This document shows, one piece after another, positions 40,559 to 52,400 of a stretch of 64,000 bases of DNA. Source of the stretch: Prorocentrum cordatum (taxonomy: Eukaryota > Sar > Dinophyceae > Prorocentrales > Prorocentraceae); NCBI GenBank assembly GCA_963575745.1, contig CAUYUJ010014752.1, forward strand, positions 173,012 to 237,011. Reading direction: 5' to 3'. Made by a program: the position numbers and the translations under genes. The notes below the pieces were generated by a model that was not told the origin of the DNA, ran no database searches, and saw nothing but the letters and a program-made list of their open reading frames with translations. Each line of letters begins with the position of its first letter. Position 1 is the first letter of the stretch.

Positions 40559-41814
40559 CCAATGTGATGGAGTGAGCGGGCGAACTTCGTAAACAAGTAA
40601 AAATGGGCAGGGCACCTTGCCCAAATAAACACGTCGGAAAAAAGGGCTCGTCTGCGAATCGGATGGCGGGATTCGTCGTGGCAAGCAGTGAAGGATTAGT
40701 GGTTGAGACCAGCCAGGTCGTTTCGGAGGCCGTGGATGAATTTGGAACACGTTCTAACTCATTTTTGCGAGTATGCGAAAAAGAGGGGAGTGGAGGCATG
40801 CATCACACGGCAGAGAGGCTCGGCGAGCATTATCTTCTGCGGTGGTTTCGTGGGCCAGTTCGCCGTCACCCAGTGTAAGCACTGCCGTATGTCGTCATGC
40901 CCTACGCGGGCCTTTGTTTCCAGCCATGGTTTCACGGTCACCGTCGCCGTCCTCCTCCGACGCCTCATATTTTCGATTCCTCCTCTTCCGTGCCTCAGCG
41001 CCCATGCTTCTGAGCGTCTCCGCTTGAAGTCCTCCCAGCCCTTCTCCCCCCCACTACCGCTCCCCCCCTTCCGCTCTCTTTCCCCGTCCCGTCTCCCGAC
41101 TTTTCCTCACCCTTCCCTTTCCCTTTCTCCAAGTACCCCACATGGATACCACTCTCCTCCCTCCCCAGATCCAGCCCGGTCGGGGCCGTTTTTGTTTTGT
41201 TCCGCCTGCTGTTCTTCAGCGCTCGTGCTTGCAGCTTGTGGTCTTTTTTATACGTCTGTTCGTTCAGTTGGAATTGTTGGTGTGATGTTGTCACGGTGTT
41301 CTGGCGAACGAAGAATGTGGGCCACGCCGACGCGGAGCGGGAACGCCATCCTCACGCGAGATTTGCACCGAGCTCGGGCGAGGGCGGCAAACCGACCGAT
41401 CGCACGCGACCCCGCTCCGAGAAACCGAGCGAGCGTAAACGCCGAGCTCAAGCGGGCGCGCCGTTTTTAGGAACGGCGCTTGGGCGAGAGCCACACTTCG
41501 CCTTCGCGCGCGCAACCCCGTTGCCAACGAAATGGCGAACGAGAAGCGTGAAGCAGGGATTGGATTGGCCTCATTTCAGGATCGCGGATCGGCTCGCGCG
41601 AGTCAGAGTGCCGCTCTCGCCCCGAAGGCGGGCCTGATTTCTGGACGGGGGTTTTGTCCTCGTCGTTGTTGCCCCCCTTCCTTCCTGCCTTCCCCTGGTC
41701 TTCCAGCTCCTATCGCTCCTCCTGCTACTGCTCTTGTTGTTGTGTTTTTTGTTTCCTCCTCCTCCTCCCAAACTTCTCCTCCTCCTCCTCCTCCTCCTCC
41801 TCCTCCTCCTCCTC
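40559..41814. other. Spacer, no gene supported
   Basis: Plus-strand frames of 90-255 codons overlap from 40,603 to 41,640. A stretch near 40,780-40,900 looks mildly protein-like in two frames, but there is no motif. A (TCC)n tract occupies 41,755-41,815 just before the relict spliced leaders. Confidence 0.4.
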
Positions 41815-41866
41815 TCCGTAACCATTTTGGCTTAAGCCATTTTGGCACAAACCCATTCTGGCTTAG
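41815..41866 (+). other. Three tandem relict dinoflagellate spliced leaders
   Basis: 41,815-41,836 reads TCCGTAACCATTTTGGCTTAAG, 20 of 22 positions of the dinoflagellate spliced leader (DCCGTAGCCATTTTGGCTCAAG). 41,837-41,851 is a copy truncated to CCATTTTGGCACAAA. 41,853-41,866 is a third, CCATTCTGGCTTAG. Truncation of inner copies at CCATTTTGG is the known pattern when a trans-spliced mRNA is reverse transcribed, reinserted, expressed and trans-spliced again. It marks the 5' end of the retroposed LINE that follows. Confidence 0.9.
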
Positions 41867-41971
41867 AGCGGGTGTTGTGCCCGTCAAGCCAGCCTTTCTT
41901 TGTGCTGTTGCCATCAGTGTGCAGGTTTGAGCGCCTCATTCTGAGGCGAAATCAAGGGATCATCTCTCCGC

Positions 41972-43140
41972 CATGGCTCCTCCTGGCCGCGGCGCTGCTG
42001 GTTGGCGACCCTACACTCGAGACAGGGGTTGATGGCGGCGTCCGCCCCCCATCCCAGGGGAAGTGGACTTGGCAGTGCGGGTGCAGAAAAAACAGGTCGA
42101 GCTGGTGGCATTGCAAGCAATGCGTTGCAAGCAATGTAAGGCGCTGCGCAAGGACCCCCAGCAGCCCGTCGGAGGCTGGGGAGCGGCGCAGTGGCCGAAG
42201 GTGCAGCAGCAGCCCACGCAGCCCCTTCGCAGTGGGCCCCAGTTTGAGCACGCTGCAGGCGGTGGAGCTGACGGCGCTGCGACCTCGGAACTGCGCGAGC
42301 TGGAGAACCTGGTTCAGACTCTCCAGAAGCTTGGCGACACCGAGGGAACCCAGCGCTACCAGAAGCGGATTGAGAAGAAGAAGCTCCTCGCCCAAGCGGA
42401 GGCGCCGCTGCAGCAGCGGGTCAACAAGGCCTACCTCGATCTCAAGAGCTGGCAGGGCAAGGCCAACAAGGCCTGCGCGACCTTCGGGCACCCGCAGAAG
42501 GAGCCGGAGGTCCAGAAACAGAAGGTCCAAGAGGCGCATGACGAGCTGGCGAAGGCCGAAGCCACTCACACCGACCTGGTCCGCCAGTTGAACGCCTCTG
42601 TGGATCGTGATCATACGCCTGTTCTGGCCTTGGACGTTTCAGACATCATCCCTGGCACATTGTCGGAGATTCCCATCAGTATCTCGAGCCTTCTCGGTGC
42701 CGCCGGTGAGTACGACTGGTCCATGGAAGAGCGGGACGAGGCAGACCGCCGTGTGCAGCATCCGTAAGCAGCTCTCAGGGAGGCTCTCATCGCTTCGTTC
42801 CCAGAAGAAGGCGGACGTTTTCGAGCTGGAGCACCAGGAGCAGCTCGAGCGGTTGCGGCCCAAACGTGCGCGAGTGGGAGAGCCGCCAGAGCATGCCGCT
42901 GGAGGGGCTGGCGCAGAGGGCGCAGGAGCAGGTCGCGCTGAAGGAGGCGAAGGTACGGGCGCTGAGTCATCGGCGGCGTCTGCAACGGCTTCGGTGCCTT
43001 TTTCTTCCTCTCCTGAGTCTCCCGCTGATGCCGAGTTCCGTTGCGAGCAGATTTTTCTCCCCCCCCCCCGCAGGCAGCGTAGCCTGAGGGGGGGGGAGCC
43101 AGAGATACCATCAGTTTTGCTGACGCTTGCCAAGGGATAG
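41972..43140 (+). pseudogene. LINE ORF1-like protein: RanBP2-type zinc finger and coiled coil, frameshifted
   Basis: An ATG at 41,972 opens MAPPGRGAAGWRPYTRDRG and then meets a stop. A second frame carries the zinc-finger start KWTWQCGCRKNRSS (42,061), and a third carries the rest (KALRKDPQQP onwards, to 42,767). The break in the finger is a 14-bp tandem duplication (TTGCAAGCAATG repeated at about 42,104-42,129). Reading across one unit gives WHCKQCKALRKD, completing a W-x-C-x-C-x3-N-x6-C-x2-C finger. A helical, charged region follows (LENLVQTLQKLGDTEG and KKKLLAQAEAPLQQRV). Another shift near 42,765 is needed to continue into an Ala/Glu-rich tail ending about 43,140. It would bind RNA as an ORF1 or N-terminal Pol segment; that is inference. 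Confidence 0.6.
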
Positions 43141-43199
43141 GCTCCGCTGCCCCCCCCCCCCCCTCATTGGGATTCGGACTTTAGGCCTCGAGGGTATTC

Positions 43200-43742
43200 T
43201 GAGGGGCCGAATTTGCGTCCTGGATTGGTTTCCGACTTTCTACTTCTGCCCCGTTTAGCACGCCACCCGAACCCAAGCCAGGAGAGCTATCGCTGATCAT
43301 TGAATCTCGTAATGCCACCTCGTGGGGTTCTTGTAACGAATGGCTCGCCCATACGCAGGCCCATGTTATAGCTTTGCAGGAACGTCGCATTGCCGCGGAT
43401 GAGGGCTGCAGAGAGGCCGCAGACTGGTGTGCGAGGAATGGCTGGAATGGTTTGTTCGCGCCAGCCTGCCCAGGGAATTATGAAGGCAGCTCTGGAGGCG
43501 TCGCGCTGCTCGCTCGTGCGTTGCATGGATTCCACGACTGCCTCGCGGTTCGGTACTGCACCTTCATTGTGGTATCGGTGGCCTGGTCAACTTACCAGGC
43601 AGCGTCGACCACCCGTTCTTTTTTCGGCTCGGCTCGCCTGCAACATGCGAAGGGGTTGACGGACCGGAACATCGCAATCCTCAGTGTTGCAGGTGCAGCG
43701 GTTGCACTTTACTCAAACGAGGCCGTGGTCGCAGGTGGTTGA
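43200..43742 (+). pseudogene. LINE endonuclease (APE-type) segment, broken
   Basis: Around 43,300-43,740 one frame reads ATSWGSCNEWLAHTQAHVI, ALQERRIAADEG, WCARNGWNGLFAPACPG and SSGGVALLARALHG. This resembles the N-terminal half of an exonuclease-endonuclease-phosphatase domain, with the catalytic Glu in LQE. The downstream catalytic Asp/His motifs were not found and the frame ends at 43,742, so the domain is incomplete. Confidence 0.5.
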
Positions 43743-45849
43743 AACATGACACCGTGTGAGATGATCGCTCGTGTTTTTCTTATTTCCAGAGAAGCTGTTA
43801 AGTGACGTTGTGTTTCCTGAGTGTGAAGGGATTTGCAGTGCGACTGGGGGTCCCGAGATTCTGGGCTATTTTGTAATCACGTCAGGCATGTATAAGGGAA
43901 TTCAGGCTTAGGATGAGATACGGACGTCCCGCATCACCTCCCATTCCCCTGTGCACAGGATCCTCCGCCCCAAGGCTTATCCCCATCCAGGCTCTGGCTT
44001 TTGCCGAGACGCCGTCGGTTTCGCCCGAGGGGCCTATCGGCCCTGCCCGCCAGCCCCCCCGTTGGGCCCGCGTGCTCAGCATGGCCTGCGAGCTGGTGGG
44101 CTCTTCGATGCCTGGAGAAGCGGTCTGGGATGTGGCCGCGAGGCGGTGCCTTCTGTATGGGCGTGGGGCCCGTCTGGCTTAGGTGGAGGTCGCTGGTGTT
44201 GCTCATGCGCCCTTCCTTATATATATATATATATATACACAATTCTTTTTCTATTTAAAAAGCAAAAGAACTTCGGGGCTAGGTGTGATATGCTTAAGTT
44301 GAAATGGGAGTCTGTTTTCAATGCCGATATTTGCACAGGCCGGCACCCCGAGCTGTTCGCCACAAAGTGGTTCCACGACGCGGCCAGGAAGTGGGCGATG
44401 GCCACTCCCGCGTCTGAGGAGCTCGGGTTGAATGCTGTTCTTCTGCTCGAGCCCCCCAGTGATGTCGGCGCGGGGCTGGCGAGCTGCCTTGATTTAGTTC
44501 GACGGTTTCAAGACTTGTCAGAGGAGCGCGTGTTGATGGCTCGCCTCAGTTCTGGGAGAGGGATGGGGTGCCGCCATGCTCCGTTTCGGGTTTCGGAGCC
44601 TGGTGCCCCCGCCCTGCCCGCGGTCGAGCAGGTGCTCTAAGCGCCGACACTTGTTTCGCTGGATGACGAGTTTGCCGACCCTTTCGCTGATTTGGGGGGG
44701 GGGGGGGGGCGCCGTCGAGGGCGGGTTCGAGGGTCCCATTCGACGATCGCGGCTTCCCCCCCGCCCCCCCGTTTGCCCATCGCGGTTTGGCGAATCTTGG
44801 TCAGGGCAGCCTGTTTTAGACCCCGGTGCAGGTGGCGCTCCGCAGGACGAGCAAGCGCATCTTGCTGACCTGCAAGCGTGGCTGGATGCCGCCGCGGCTG
44901 CCGCCCAGGCTCGCGCCAGGGCCGAGGGCGCCAGAGGTCGGAAAAAGGTGGCGTAGACAAAGCACCGAGATGGGGTGGAAGAAGTGCGCGTCTGGCCCGA
45001 CGGCAGGCTGGAAACCGTCTTCGGCCCCGAGTTCCTTGGGAATTGTCGTTTCGGATCCCTTGTCCTGGGTCCGTGGCCAGGCTGAAATTTCCCCGGATTC
45101 GCGGCAGAAGTCTAGCCGGCCTCGGCCCCGGACTGGAGGTGGATCGGCCACGACCAGCGGAGCTGACATCCCCGCAGTTCAGCACTCCGACGATGGTGTG
45201 ATTTTTGGGCCTTTGGCCCTTATGTCGGTAGATGTTGTGCGAGTTGTCTCCAGAATGTATTCCCCCGGGGCGGCGCGTGGGCTGGGTGGTCGTCATGTGC
45301 GTCGTTGCAGTTGGATGGGCGAGGACTGCTTGCAGGTACTCTTTCTCGTGATCGGGGTCGTGGGCGCGATTTCGAACCTTCCAGTTCAACTCCGTGTGGC
45401 GCAGCTCGCGCTGCTGATGAAGCCGTCAGGTGGCTGGGGGCCGATCGGCTTGTGCTGCTCGCTATGCCGCCTGTGGGGGCGATGCCGTCGCAGTTCTGTG
45501 CTCGCGTGGGAGCTGGACCACCGGCGCAGCATGTGCGCAGGGCAAGCTTTTGCTTCGGCCAGTGACGTAGCGTGGAGGCAAAGCGTCAGGAGATTGTACA
45601 TTGCGCGGGCAGCCAGGGGATCCTGTCCACCGCCGTCTCTGGCCGCGCCCCTGCGCTGCCTCTCTCCGCGAAGAAAGTGTGAAGCCTGGTGTTCAAAATT
45701 CTGCCGCTGGCGCGGACGTGTCCAACCCTGTCCAGGCCTTCTTGTTTAGTAGAGGGTTTTCCGCAACCTGGGGGCATTTTCCCCTGCCCTGCCCTTGGGG
45801 ATAGTGAGTTTCAGGCCACTAGGTATTGGGGCGAGCCCCCCTCCCCCCT
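43743..45849. other. Degenerate LINE interior, no intact gene
   Basis: No reverse transcriptase motif is readable in any frame. Fragments such as LNAVLLLEPPSDVGAG (about 44,430) and LADLQAWLDAAAAAAQAR (about 44,860) look protein-derived and the second fits a LINE linker. An (AT)n run lies at 44,217-44,237 and a G-run at 44,694-44,709. I infer deletion or heavy decay. Confidence 0.4.
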
Positions 45850-46705
45850 GTAGGTGGCACTTTTGCGGGGGGCATATTTGTGGGCGGTAGTTGCCAGAGA
45901 CATATGATCAGCGAGCTCTCCAGAGCGGGCTATGGGTTGGCCGTCAAGTCGGACGACGGGCGTAGGCTAGGTAGTCCGGTTGGTCCTGTCCGTTCCCCTT
46001 TTCTATAGACGTCGCAGCGCGCAGAGTTTGCCTGCGTTGCGCGTGGAGGGCTCGAGGTCGAAGCCCCGTGCATTTTTTATTCTGATTGTGAGTACGTTGT
46101 GTCTCTAACCAGCAACGCCAGCGAGGTTCAGCTCGTCTATGAGAAGCCTCTTCGCTGGCCTAATGATGTTGCTTCGGGCGGGGGGTCTGTGGGTGAACGG
46201 AGTGATTGAAGTCAAAGCCCATCTCGACCCGCTGGAGGCAGTGATTTCCGAGAGGGAGCGTTGGATCCGCGCTGGCAATGACGGGGCCGACAAGGCCGCC
46301 GAGATAGGTGCTCCCATGCACCCGCAACCGTCGGAAGCGGAGGTCCAGCTTCTGAATTTTCGTATTCGTGTTTCCCGGGCGGCGCGTGCGCTTGCGGCCC
46401 AGGTTCTCCCGTCCTGGCCGCGTCTCGACCTCTCTGAGCGCCCTTGGCTAGCCCCCCCGAAGGCTCCCAAGGAACCCAAGGGGCCTTGGCACTCTTGGGC
46501 TTTTGACTTGATTGGAGGCCGCCCTGGTCTTTGGAGGTGTCAGCAATGCGTCATTTCGAAGAAAGCGACGGGGGTCTTTCCTCAGCTTGGGGAGTGCAAT
46601 AACGTCTCCACGCTGGACGGGCCCTCGTTGCGGGCCTCGAAACATGAGGCTGTTTTTTTTTGGGGGGGGGGGTCTTGGACGGCATCTTCATCGCAGCCTG
46701 CGTAA
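45850..46705 (+). pseudogene. LINE C-terminal RNase H region, inactive
   Basis: Fragments in register with an RNase H fold are GIFVGGSCQRH (Gly where the first catalytic Asp of FTDGS is expected), SQRAEFACVARGG (Glu), FYSDCEYVV (Asp) and WIRAGNDGADKAAEIG (Asp). A TAG at 46,006-46,008 interrupts the frame before SQRAEF. A Cys-x2-Cys segment (LWRCQQCVISKK) follows and the frame ends at 46,705. The missing Asp and the stop make it non-functional. Confidence 0.6.
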
Positions 46706-46908
46706 GGTGCCACCTGCACGCCACCGTTAGCCATGGTCGAGGACCGGCTGAAGAGTGTGGCCATCCCGCGCCGAAGCAGGCCTGGTCGTTGAACCAGGGC
46801 TGCAAGGGCCCCCGCCCGACTCGCAGAGGGAAGGGCGCGTCGGCGGAGCCCGTGCCATGGCGATGGGTGGATGGGCGCGACGCAACACTGGGGATCCTCC
46901 CGTGATGG
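46706..46908. other. Probable LINE 3' flank
   Basis: No gene and no poly(A) tail is visible. The LINE's 3' end could not be placed exactly. Confidence 0.4.
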
Positions 46909-47096
46909 GATACTCCAGATCTCGTAATAAAGGGAGAGGGGGTCTCATTTCGGGGGGGGGTCTCTTCCAGGCTGTCTTGGATGGCCTGGGGGGGGCTGGG
47001 GACGATGTTTTGGAGGGTTCTCCCACGGGGGAGGTCTGAAATGGCTTGTCTTGGAGGGTCCAGACCCCTTCGCTTTTATTACGAAATCTGGAGTAT
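46909..47096. mobile_element. Small fold-back element, 188 bp, 25-bp arms
   Basis: The left arm GATACTCCAGATCTCGTAAT (46,909 on) and the right arm (47,072-47,096) are inverted complements with two or three mismatches over about 25 bp. The interior is G-rich. Confidence 0.6.
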
Positions 47097-48595
47097 CGCC
47101 TTGGGGTGGTCCGCCTGTCCGCCCTTGTTTCCTCCTCGCAGTTCATGCCAAAGAGAGCATGAACTCCTCCTCTTCCTTCTCCTCCGCCTCCTCCTTCCTC
47201 ATCCTCCTGCTCAATTCTCCTGCTCATCCGCCGCCTCCACCTCCACCGTCTCCCATGTACGTTGCTCTTCTTTCTGCTTGCGCATACGCGATGAGGTCAT
47301 TTGGGGGGTTCCGGTTTGCTATTGCACCTGTCGGCCGGTACAGGAAAGCCGGCGCAATGGGAAGGGATGGGCGGCGGGGGTAGGATGTTAGATATGGCGC
47401 GAGCGCGCCTAGGTTGCCTCCCTTCCCTTCCCCTCTCCCCCCCGTCCCATTTTATGCCCTCCGCTCCCCCTCCCCTCTCTACTCTCTGGCCCCTCCTCTC
47501 CACCTTCCCCTCTTTGCACATGCCTTGCTGTGCAAGGCTGGGGGCGAGCGCCCAAGCCTCGGGCTCGCGCAGTCGCTTAAGCTGAAGAAGTTCGCCAACC
47601 ATTCGGCGCGACCTAGGGCGGTCAGCTGAGATTGACGTTTTGTGATCACTCCTCCCACTGCGTTCCTCGTCATCTCTCCTCCATCCCTCTCCTCCGTCGT
47701 CTCCCTGTCCTCCTCCTCCTTTGCCGCTGTCCCACGCTCAGATTTGCATCAGCCCTGGCGCCTTGTCGGCCTCCCCTCTAGCACAATGCCAAGCGGATGG
47801 GGGCACATGCCGAACAGCCTACTGGCATCGTTCACAGGGAGCGTCGGAAACATATCCGAGGAAATCAAGCCTTTGGGCATCGTGCTACTCAGCGGCATCC
47901 ATAGGTGGCCTGGTGCAGGGCTCGCCTGCCGTGCATACCCTCCCGCCACTGGTGTCTGCAGATGTTTGGGAATGCTGGTCTCATGTTCACAGGGAGGGCT
48001 TGCGGCAAGGCCGTTCTCATTAAATGCATCACCCCCCTGGCAAAGAGAGCCTGCACTTAGGGGTTGGTGTTTCTGTTCCAGGGAACTGTGCCGTGTCTTC
48101 GGCCTGGCGGCTATGTGGCCGCCGTCGCCGCCCCGCCGCCGCCTCGTCGCCGCCCGTCGTCTGTGCCGTGTCCTCGGTCGGGCAACTACGTGGCCAGCCG
48201 CCTCGTCGCCGCCCGTCGTCTGCCCCGTCGCCGCCTCGTCGCCGCACATATGGCACAACATTGATGTTGCATAACACATTGCTCCACATATATTGCACCA
48301 CCTACATGGCCCCGCATGTATTGCTCCATGTAGGTTGGACAACTCATAGGTTGAATCGCTCAGTTTATGTATATCTATATACAAATGAGTATTGGGACCC
48401 CCCCGACTTAACGGGTCCCCTTTTCGTGTTGCAATGTACATATGATTATGCCCCATCTTCCGTCCTATATATACACACTCGTATCGTCCCAATTGAACCG
48501 ATCACATCTCCCCTCACTCTGTGCAGAAAATGCAATGCTCGCGGAGTCGTTTATCACAAGTCATAAGTGTAACAACTCCCTTGCAACAAAATCGG
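47097..48595. other. Spacer upstream of the copia element; one unassigned minus-strand reading frame
   Basis: Pyrimidine-rich runs at 47,160-47,260 and 47,400-47,520. At 48,115-48,250 a CGTCGCCGCCCGTCGTCTG unit is repeated two to three times. A minus-strand frame (48,020-47,750) reads protein-like text such as LLSSTMPKGLISSDMFPTL-type sequence and could be an exon, but I recognise no family. An A/T-rich stretch at 48,240-48,500 holds a CCTATATATACAC string at about 48,466. Confidence 0.35.
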
Positions 48596-48605
48596 CAGAG
48601 TGCAC

Positions 48606-49035
48606 ACGCGCGCGTCGCCGCGCGCATGCCGACATTTTCCAAACACCATAGAGTATGTAAGGATTTTAAGATCGAGAGTCACGAAGACACATAAACGCTC
48701 ATGGTTTCGCAACAAGGGCTCTCAAACAATAACTTGCGCTCGGGGTAGTCCGAATTGTGTAGAAGACCAATTTTTCAGCATGTTCATAACTTGACAGCAC
48801 GCGGACTGCTCGCATGCGCATGTCGGAATCGCTCGACCGGCTTTTGCGCGCGTGCTGTCTCAATAAGCTCTTGCATAACAATGGGACGACGTGCGCGCGC
48901 GTCGTCGCGCGCGCATGCCGAAATCCATTAGAAACTCCGGGGCTCGTAAGGATTTCAAAATCGAGTGTCCCGAAAACATATGAAACATGGTTTCGCAACG
49001 CGGGTTATCAAACAATAAAGCCTGCGCCCGCGCCC
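48606..49035 (+). repeat. Diverged direct repeat (about 150 bp, spacing about 290 bp), possible 5' LTR region
   Basis: The unit beginning GCGCGCGTCGCCGCGCGCATG (48,606) and containing GTAAGGATTTTAAGATCGAG and CATGGTTTCGCAAC recurs at about 48,893-49,035. A third fragment is at about 49,205. It lies just before the copia coding region, where an LTR or leader is expected. The 3' LTR lies outside the window, so the LTR limits cannot be set. Confidence 0.55.
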
Positions 49036-49451
49036 TTGCGAATTCTTAAGGCAACCATCGTTTTTTCCCTCCGCATTTTCATTCAATTCGGCCAAGCGCA
49101 AGCGGGCACCTCGCGCCGTACGTCGAAATCATTCGAAACGCCCTTGCGGGCGTGCTGGGGGGGGGGAAGGGGCACGATCGGTGTCAAATAATTCCATGCG
49201 GACCTCCCGCGCGTCGGCCGCGCGCGCGTGCCGAACTCCCTCCAAAACCTGCATCACCGACGAGTGCGCCGTCATCGTCGCTGGCGCGATCAGCATCGGC
49301 ACTTTAAACGGAGAAGGTTAAAGGCGAGGTATAAATCGAGCATGTACCGCTGCCGTGCCTGGCTCAAGCCGGGCCCGGCCAAATATATGACTGTGCCTCA
49401 CTGAGGCGCACGACTTGCATCAGAGATCGGAAAATACCTTTTCCATTGACG

Positions 49452-52400
49452 ATGCCCATCCTATCCTTTACTCCAGATCCCATGCTTCGTCTTGCACTCT
49501 TGCTCATGCGATATGAGCCAAAGCCTGGGATATGGCAACGCTTAAAGCGTAACACATACCTAAGCTTACCAGCTTGTTTTCGACTTGGTAGCGGAGCTGG
49601 CTACACTCTCGTGTGGCTGGCTCTCGCTCTGATTCCTGTAATCCACGGCACAACTTGGTGGACTACTACTACGGTGGAATACCATGTTGCGCCGGCTCTG
49701 CGAGGAGCGGAGCCAGTCCGCGATCGAGCTAGCGGGGCAACCCGCGAACTCGAGACGCTCTCTCCTACTTCACTGCGCCACTTCACTCCCGACTTCCACC
49801 AGATGCCAATCGGCAACTCGATCGAGAACGTGGTCACCCTGCGGGGCTACCCGCAGCGGGGCCACCTGCATCCCGTGCCAGTCAGGCGCCTCACGGCTAC
49901 TACGCCAGAGCCTGACAAACCACAGCCTAAACCAATCACCGAAGCCGAAATGCACATGCATTGGATCAAGATAACTATATTCGGCATTCTGTGGGTAATA
50001 ATGGGATGTGCTGTGGGATACATGCGGCAGGGGATGGACGACACGCGTACTACTGGCCCTTCATGGGACCCTGCCGGTACTACGCCTTTTCGCGAATACG
50101 TTCGCGAAGTACATGCATGGTTAAACGTAACGAGTGGCAATATGACACCACCACAACAAGCTGCAGCACTACAACGAGGCCTTCAAGGTCTGGCTCGTCG
50201 TATCGCCATGCAGGTCCCCTCCCAGATCATCAATTATGGTGTAACTGTCAATGGACAGCCAACGGATGCAGTAACATATATACTGTACTTACTGAGCACC
50301 AAATTTGAAAATCTGGAAGATGAGCGCCAGCTCAACTCTGGCACTGCCCTTATCGACTTCCGCGTCGAAAGGGGCGAGCGAATCGACTCAGTATTAGCTC
50401 GATTCGAGATGGCCCGTGACGAGGCTAACTCTGTTGGCTTTGTCATCCCCAACTTTCAGATCCTAACGCTGATTCTCTTCAGAGCGTTAGGCGTTGGCGC
50501 GTCACGAGCCCAACACCTGCTTGAGCCCTTCAATCATCAGATGCCCCGAACACAAGCAGACTATGACAGGCTGCTGACCAGGATGAGGAACTACGGACAT
50601 GTTGCCGAGCGCTCTCCTGGCAACATAGCGGGTATCTTCACAGGGCACCACTCACATGCAGGTGTCTACGCCACGACTGCGGGGTCACCCGCTGGTCCTG
50701 GCGAGCCAAATCCCTGGGCTGACCCAGCCGATATGCCCAACGAGGCCACTGCCCTTTTAGGGCAGACTGGCCAGGCATCGGCAGAGGCAGCTGAGGCGAA
50801 CGCCTGGTCGAACTACTCGCCAGGCGCCGCCTACACTGCAAGCCCGCCCTCGGGCGCAACCCTCTGGGGCCAAGCGGAGTCATCCGCTCAAGGGTCTCAG
50901 CCACCCTCACCGTTTGAATCTGGCACTGACACGGGTACCTCATCTGACGATGAGCACAATGGCATAGTCTCTGCTGGTAATGACTACCCAGCGGATGACA
51001 CTCACCTCTCTGAACAACAAAGAGCGGAAGCCGCCTTTATGGCTTATCGCAAATCAAAACGCCGTTGGAGGCGCTTTATGAAGAAACCAGTCAGAAAGGT
51101 GAGACGTGCAGTACGCCGACATTTCAAACGATTTGGAAAGGGTCGTGGCAAAGGGGGTCGCAGACGCCGTATGCATGGTAGGGGTATTACTGCTTTCCTC
51201 ACGTCCTTAACTGATATGGCTTTTGAAGAAGTTCTTATCGGAGGCAAAGGTCGGGGTCACAGGCGGACCTCCGGTAAGGGGAAAGGGCGGAGGGGCAACC
51301 CTAGGGACGCTTCTGGCAATACTATGAAGTGTCATACATGCGGTAGCACAGAGCATTTGCGCGATCAATGCCCGAAGGGGAAAGGAAAGGGATCCGTACA
51401 TTTGGCTCAAAATTCTTTTATGGATGACATAGATTACATTGACTACGAGTTTTACGTCAATCCAGAAGCGGCTCCCGCCGCGGGCTCCTCCACGTATTAC
51501 GTGATGGCCCGCTACGCTGAAGCAACTGTAGCCCTGGAAGACTACGCAGTGACCCTCTTCGACGAGTTCCACGGCTGGGACGAGGTCGACGAGGTCGCGT
51601 ACAATGCTTGGTTCGGTCTTCCAGCGGGGCCACCCGCCGGCGACGAGGTCTCCGAAGCCGAGACCGTCCCGGCAACAGAGGAAGAACTCACCGCCGTGCT
51701 GGCCCCGCAAGTGATTGGCATGCCGTTGCTGCCAAATCCTTCGTGGGCTGGTTCGGAGGCGGGAGACGCCGATGACGAAATGCGGGGCCATCCCGCGTAT
51801 TCCGACTCCGAAGAAGCCGAAGAAGATTATAAGGACATGCTCCAAGAGCAGGTCTCAGAAGCAATCCGACTCCTGAGTGCGCCAGCACATCAGCAGATAA
51901 CCATGAACGAACTGCTGTCACACCCAGGAGCTGCACGTCTACGTCCATACTTGGATTCGGACATGTCAGCATCTCAGATGCTGACAGCACTCCAAGCTCT
52001 AGCGGGGTCACCCGCCGAAGAGACGCCAGACGCAACAGCGGGGCCACCCGCTTGGTCTATGGATGTATTCATGCAAGGTTGTGATCAAATGGACATTAAC
52101 GACCTCGCGATGGAGCAGTTAAACGACATCGGGTACTTCAGAAGCCCGTATCAAAACGTGTTCATGGTCCAGGACAGCTCAGAGGACTCGGAGGACATGC
52201 GCTACGCCAAGAGGGACAGACGACCGTCGCCTCCCCGAGACTCAGAGCATGACGATCAAAGGCCAATGGCACGCGGTAGTGCGTCAGCGGGGCCAGCCCG
52301 CAGAAGGAGCCGTTCAGCTCCCAGACGCCCTACACATGATGAATCGGGCTATCCATACAGTACTGAGCACTCCGTCGGAGTATCCGCTCAGCATGTGCCG

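Larger units (their letters stand above)
41815..46705 (+). mobile_element. Decayed LINE-type retrotransposon copy
   Basis: In order: relict spliced leaders, an ORF1-like zinc-finger/coiled-coil region (41,972-43,140), an APE-type endonuclease segment (43,200-43,742), an interior where I cannot recognise reverse transcriptase, and a C-terminal RNase H region (45,850-46,600). Order and motifs match LINEs that I know from dinoflagellates. Frameshifts, stops and a lost catalytic residue show it is dead. Confidence 0.65.

Noticed and set aside
48235-48350. Short palindromes (CAACATTGATGTTG, CCTACATGG...CCATGTAGG)
   Set aside because: Short, in A/T-rich sequence, and likely by chance.
49408-49425. 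Possible primer-binding site (CATCAGAG resembling the initiator-tRNA-Met complement)
   Set aside because: Only about seven contiguous matches, and LTR borders are unknown.
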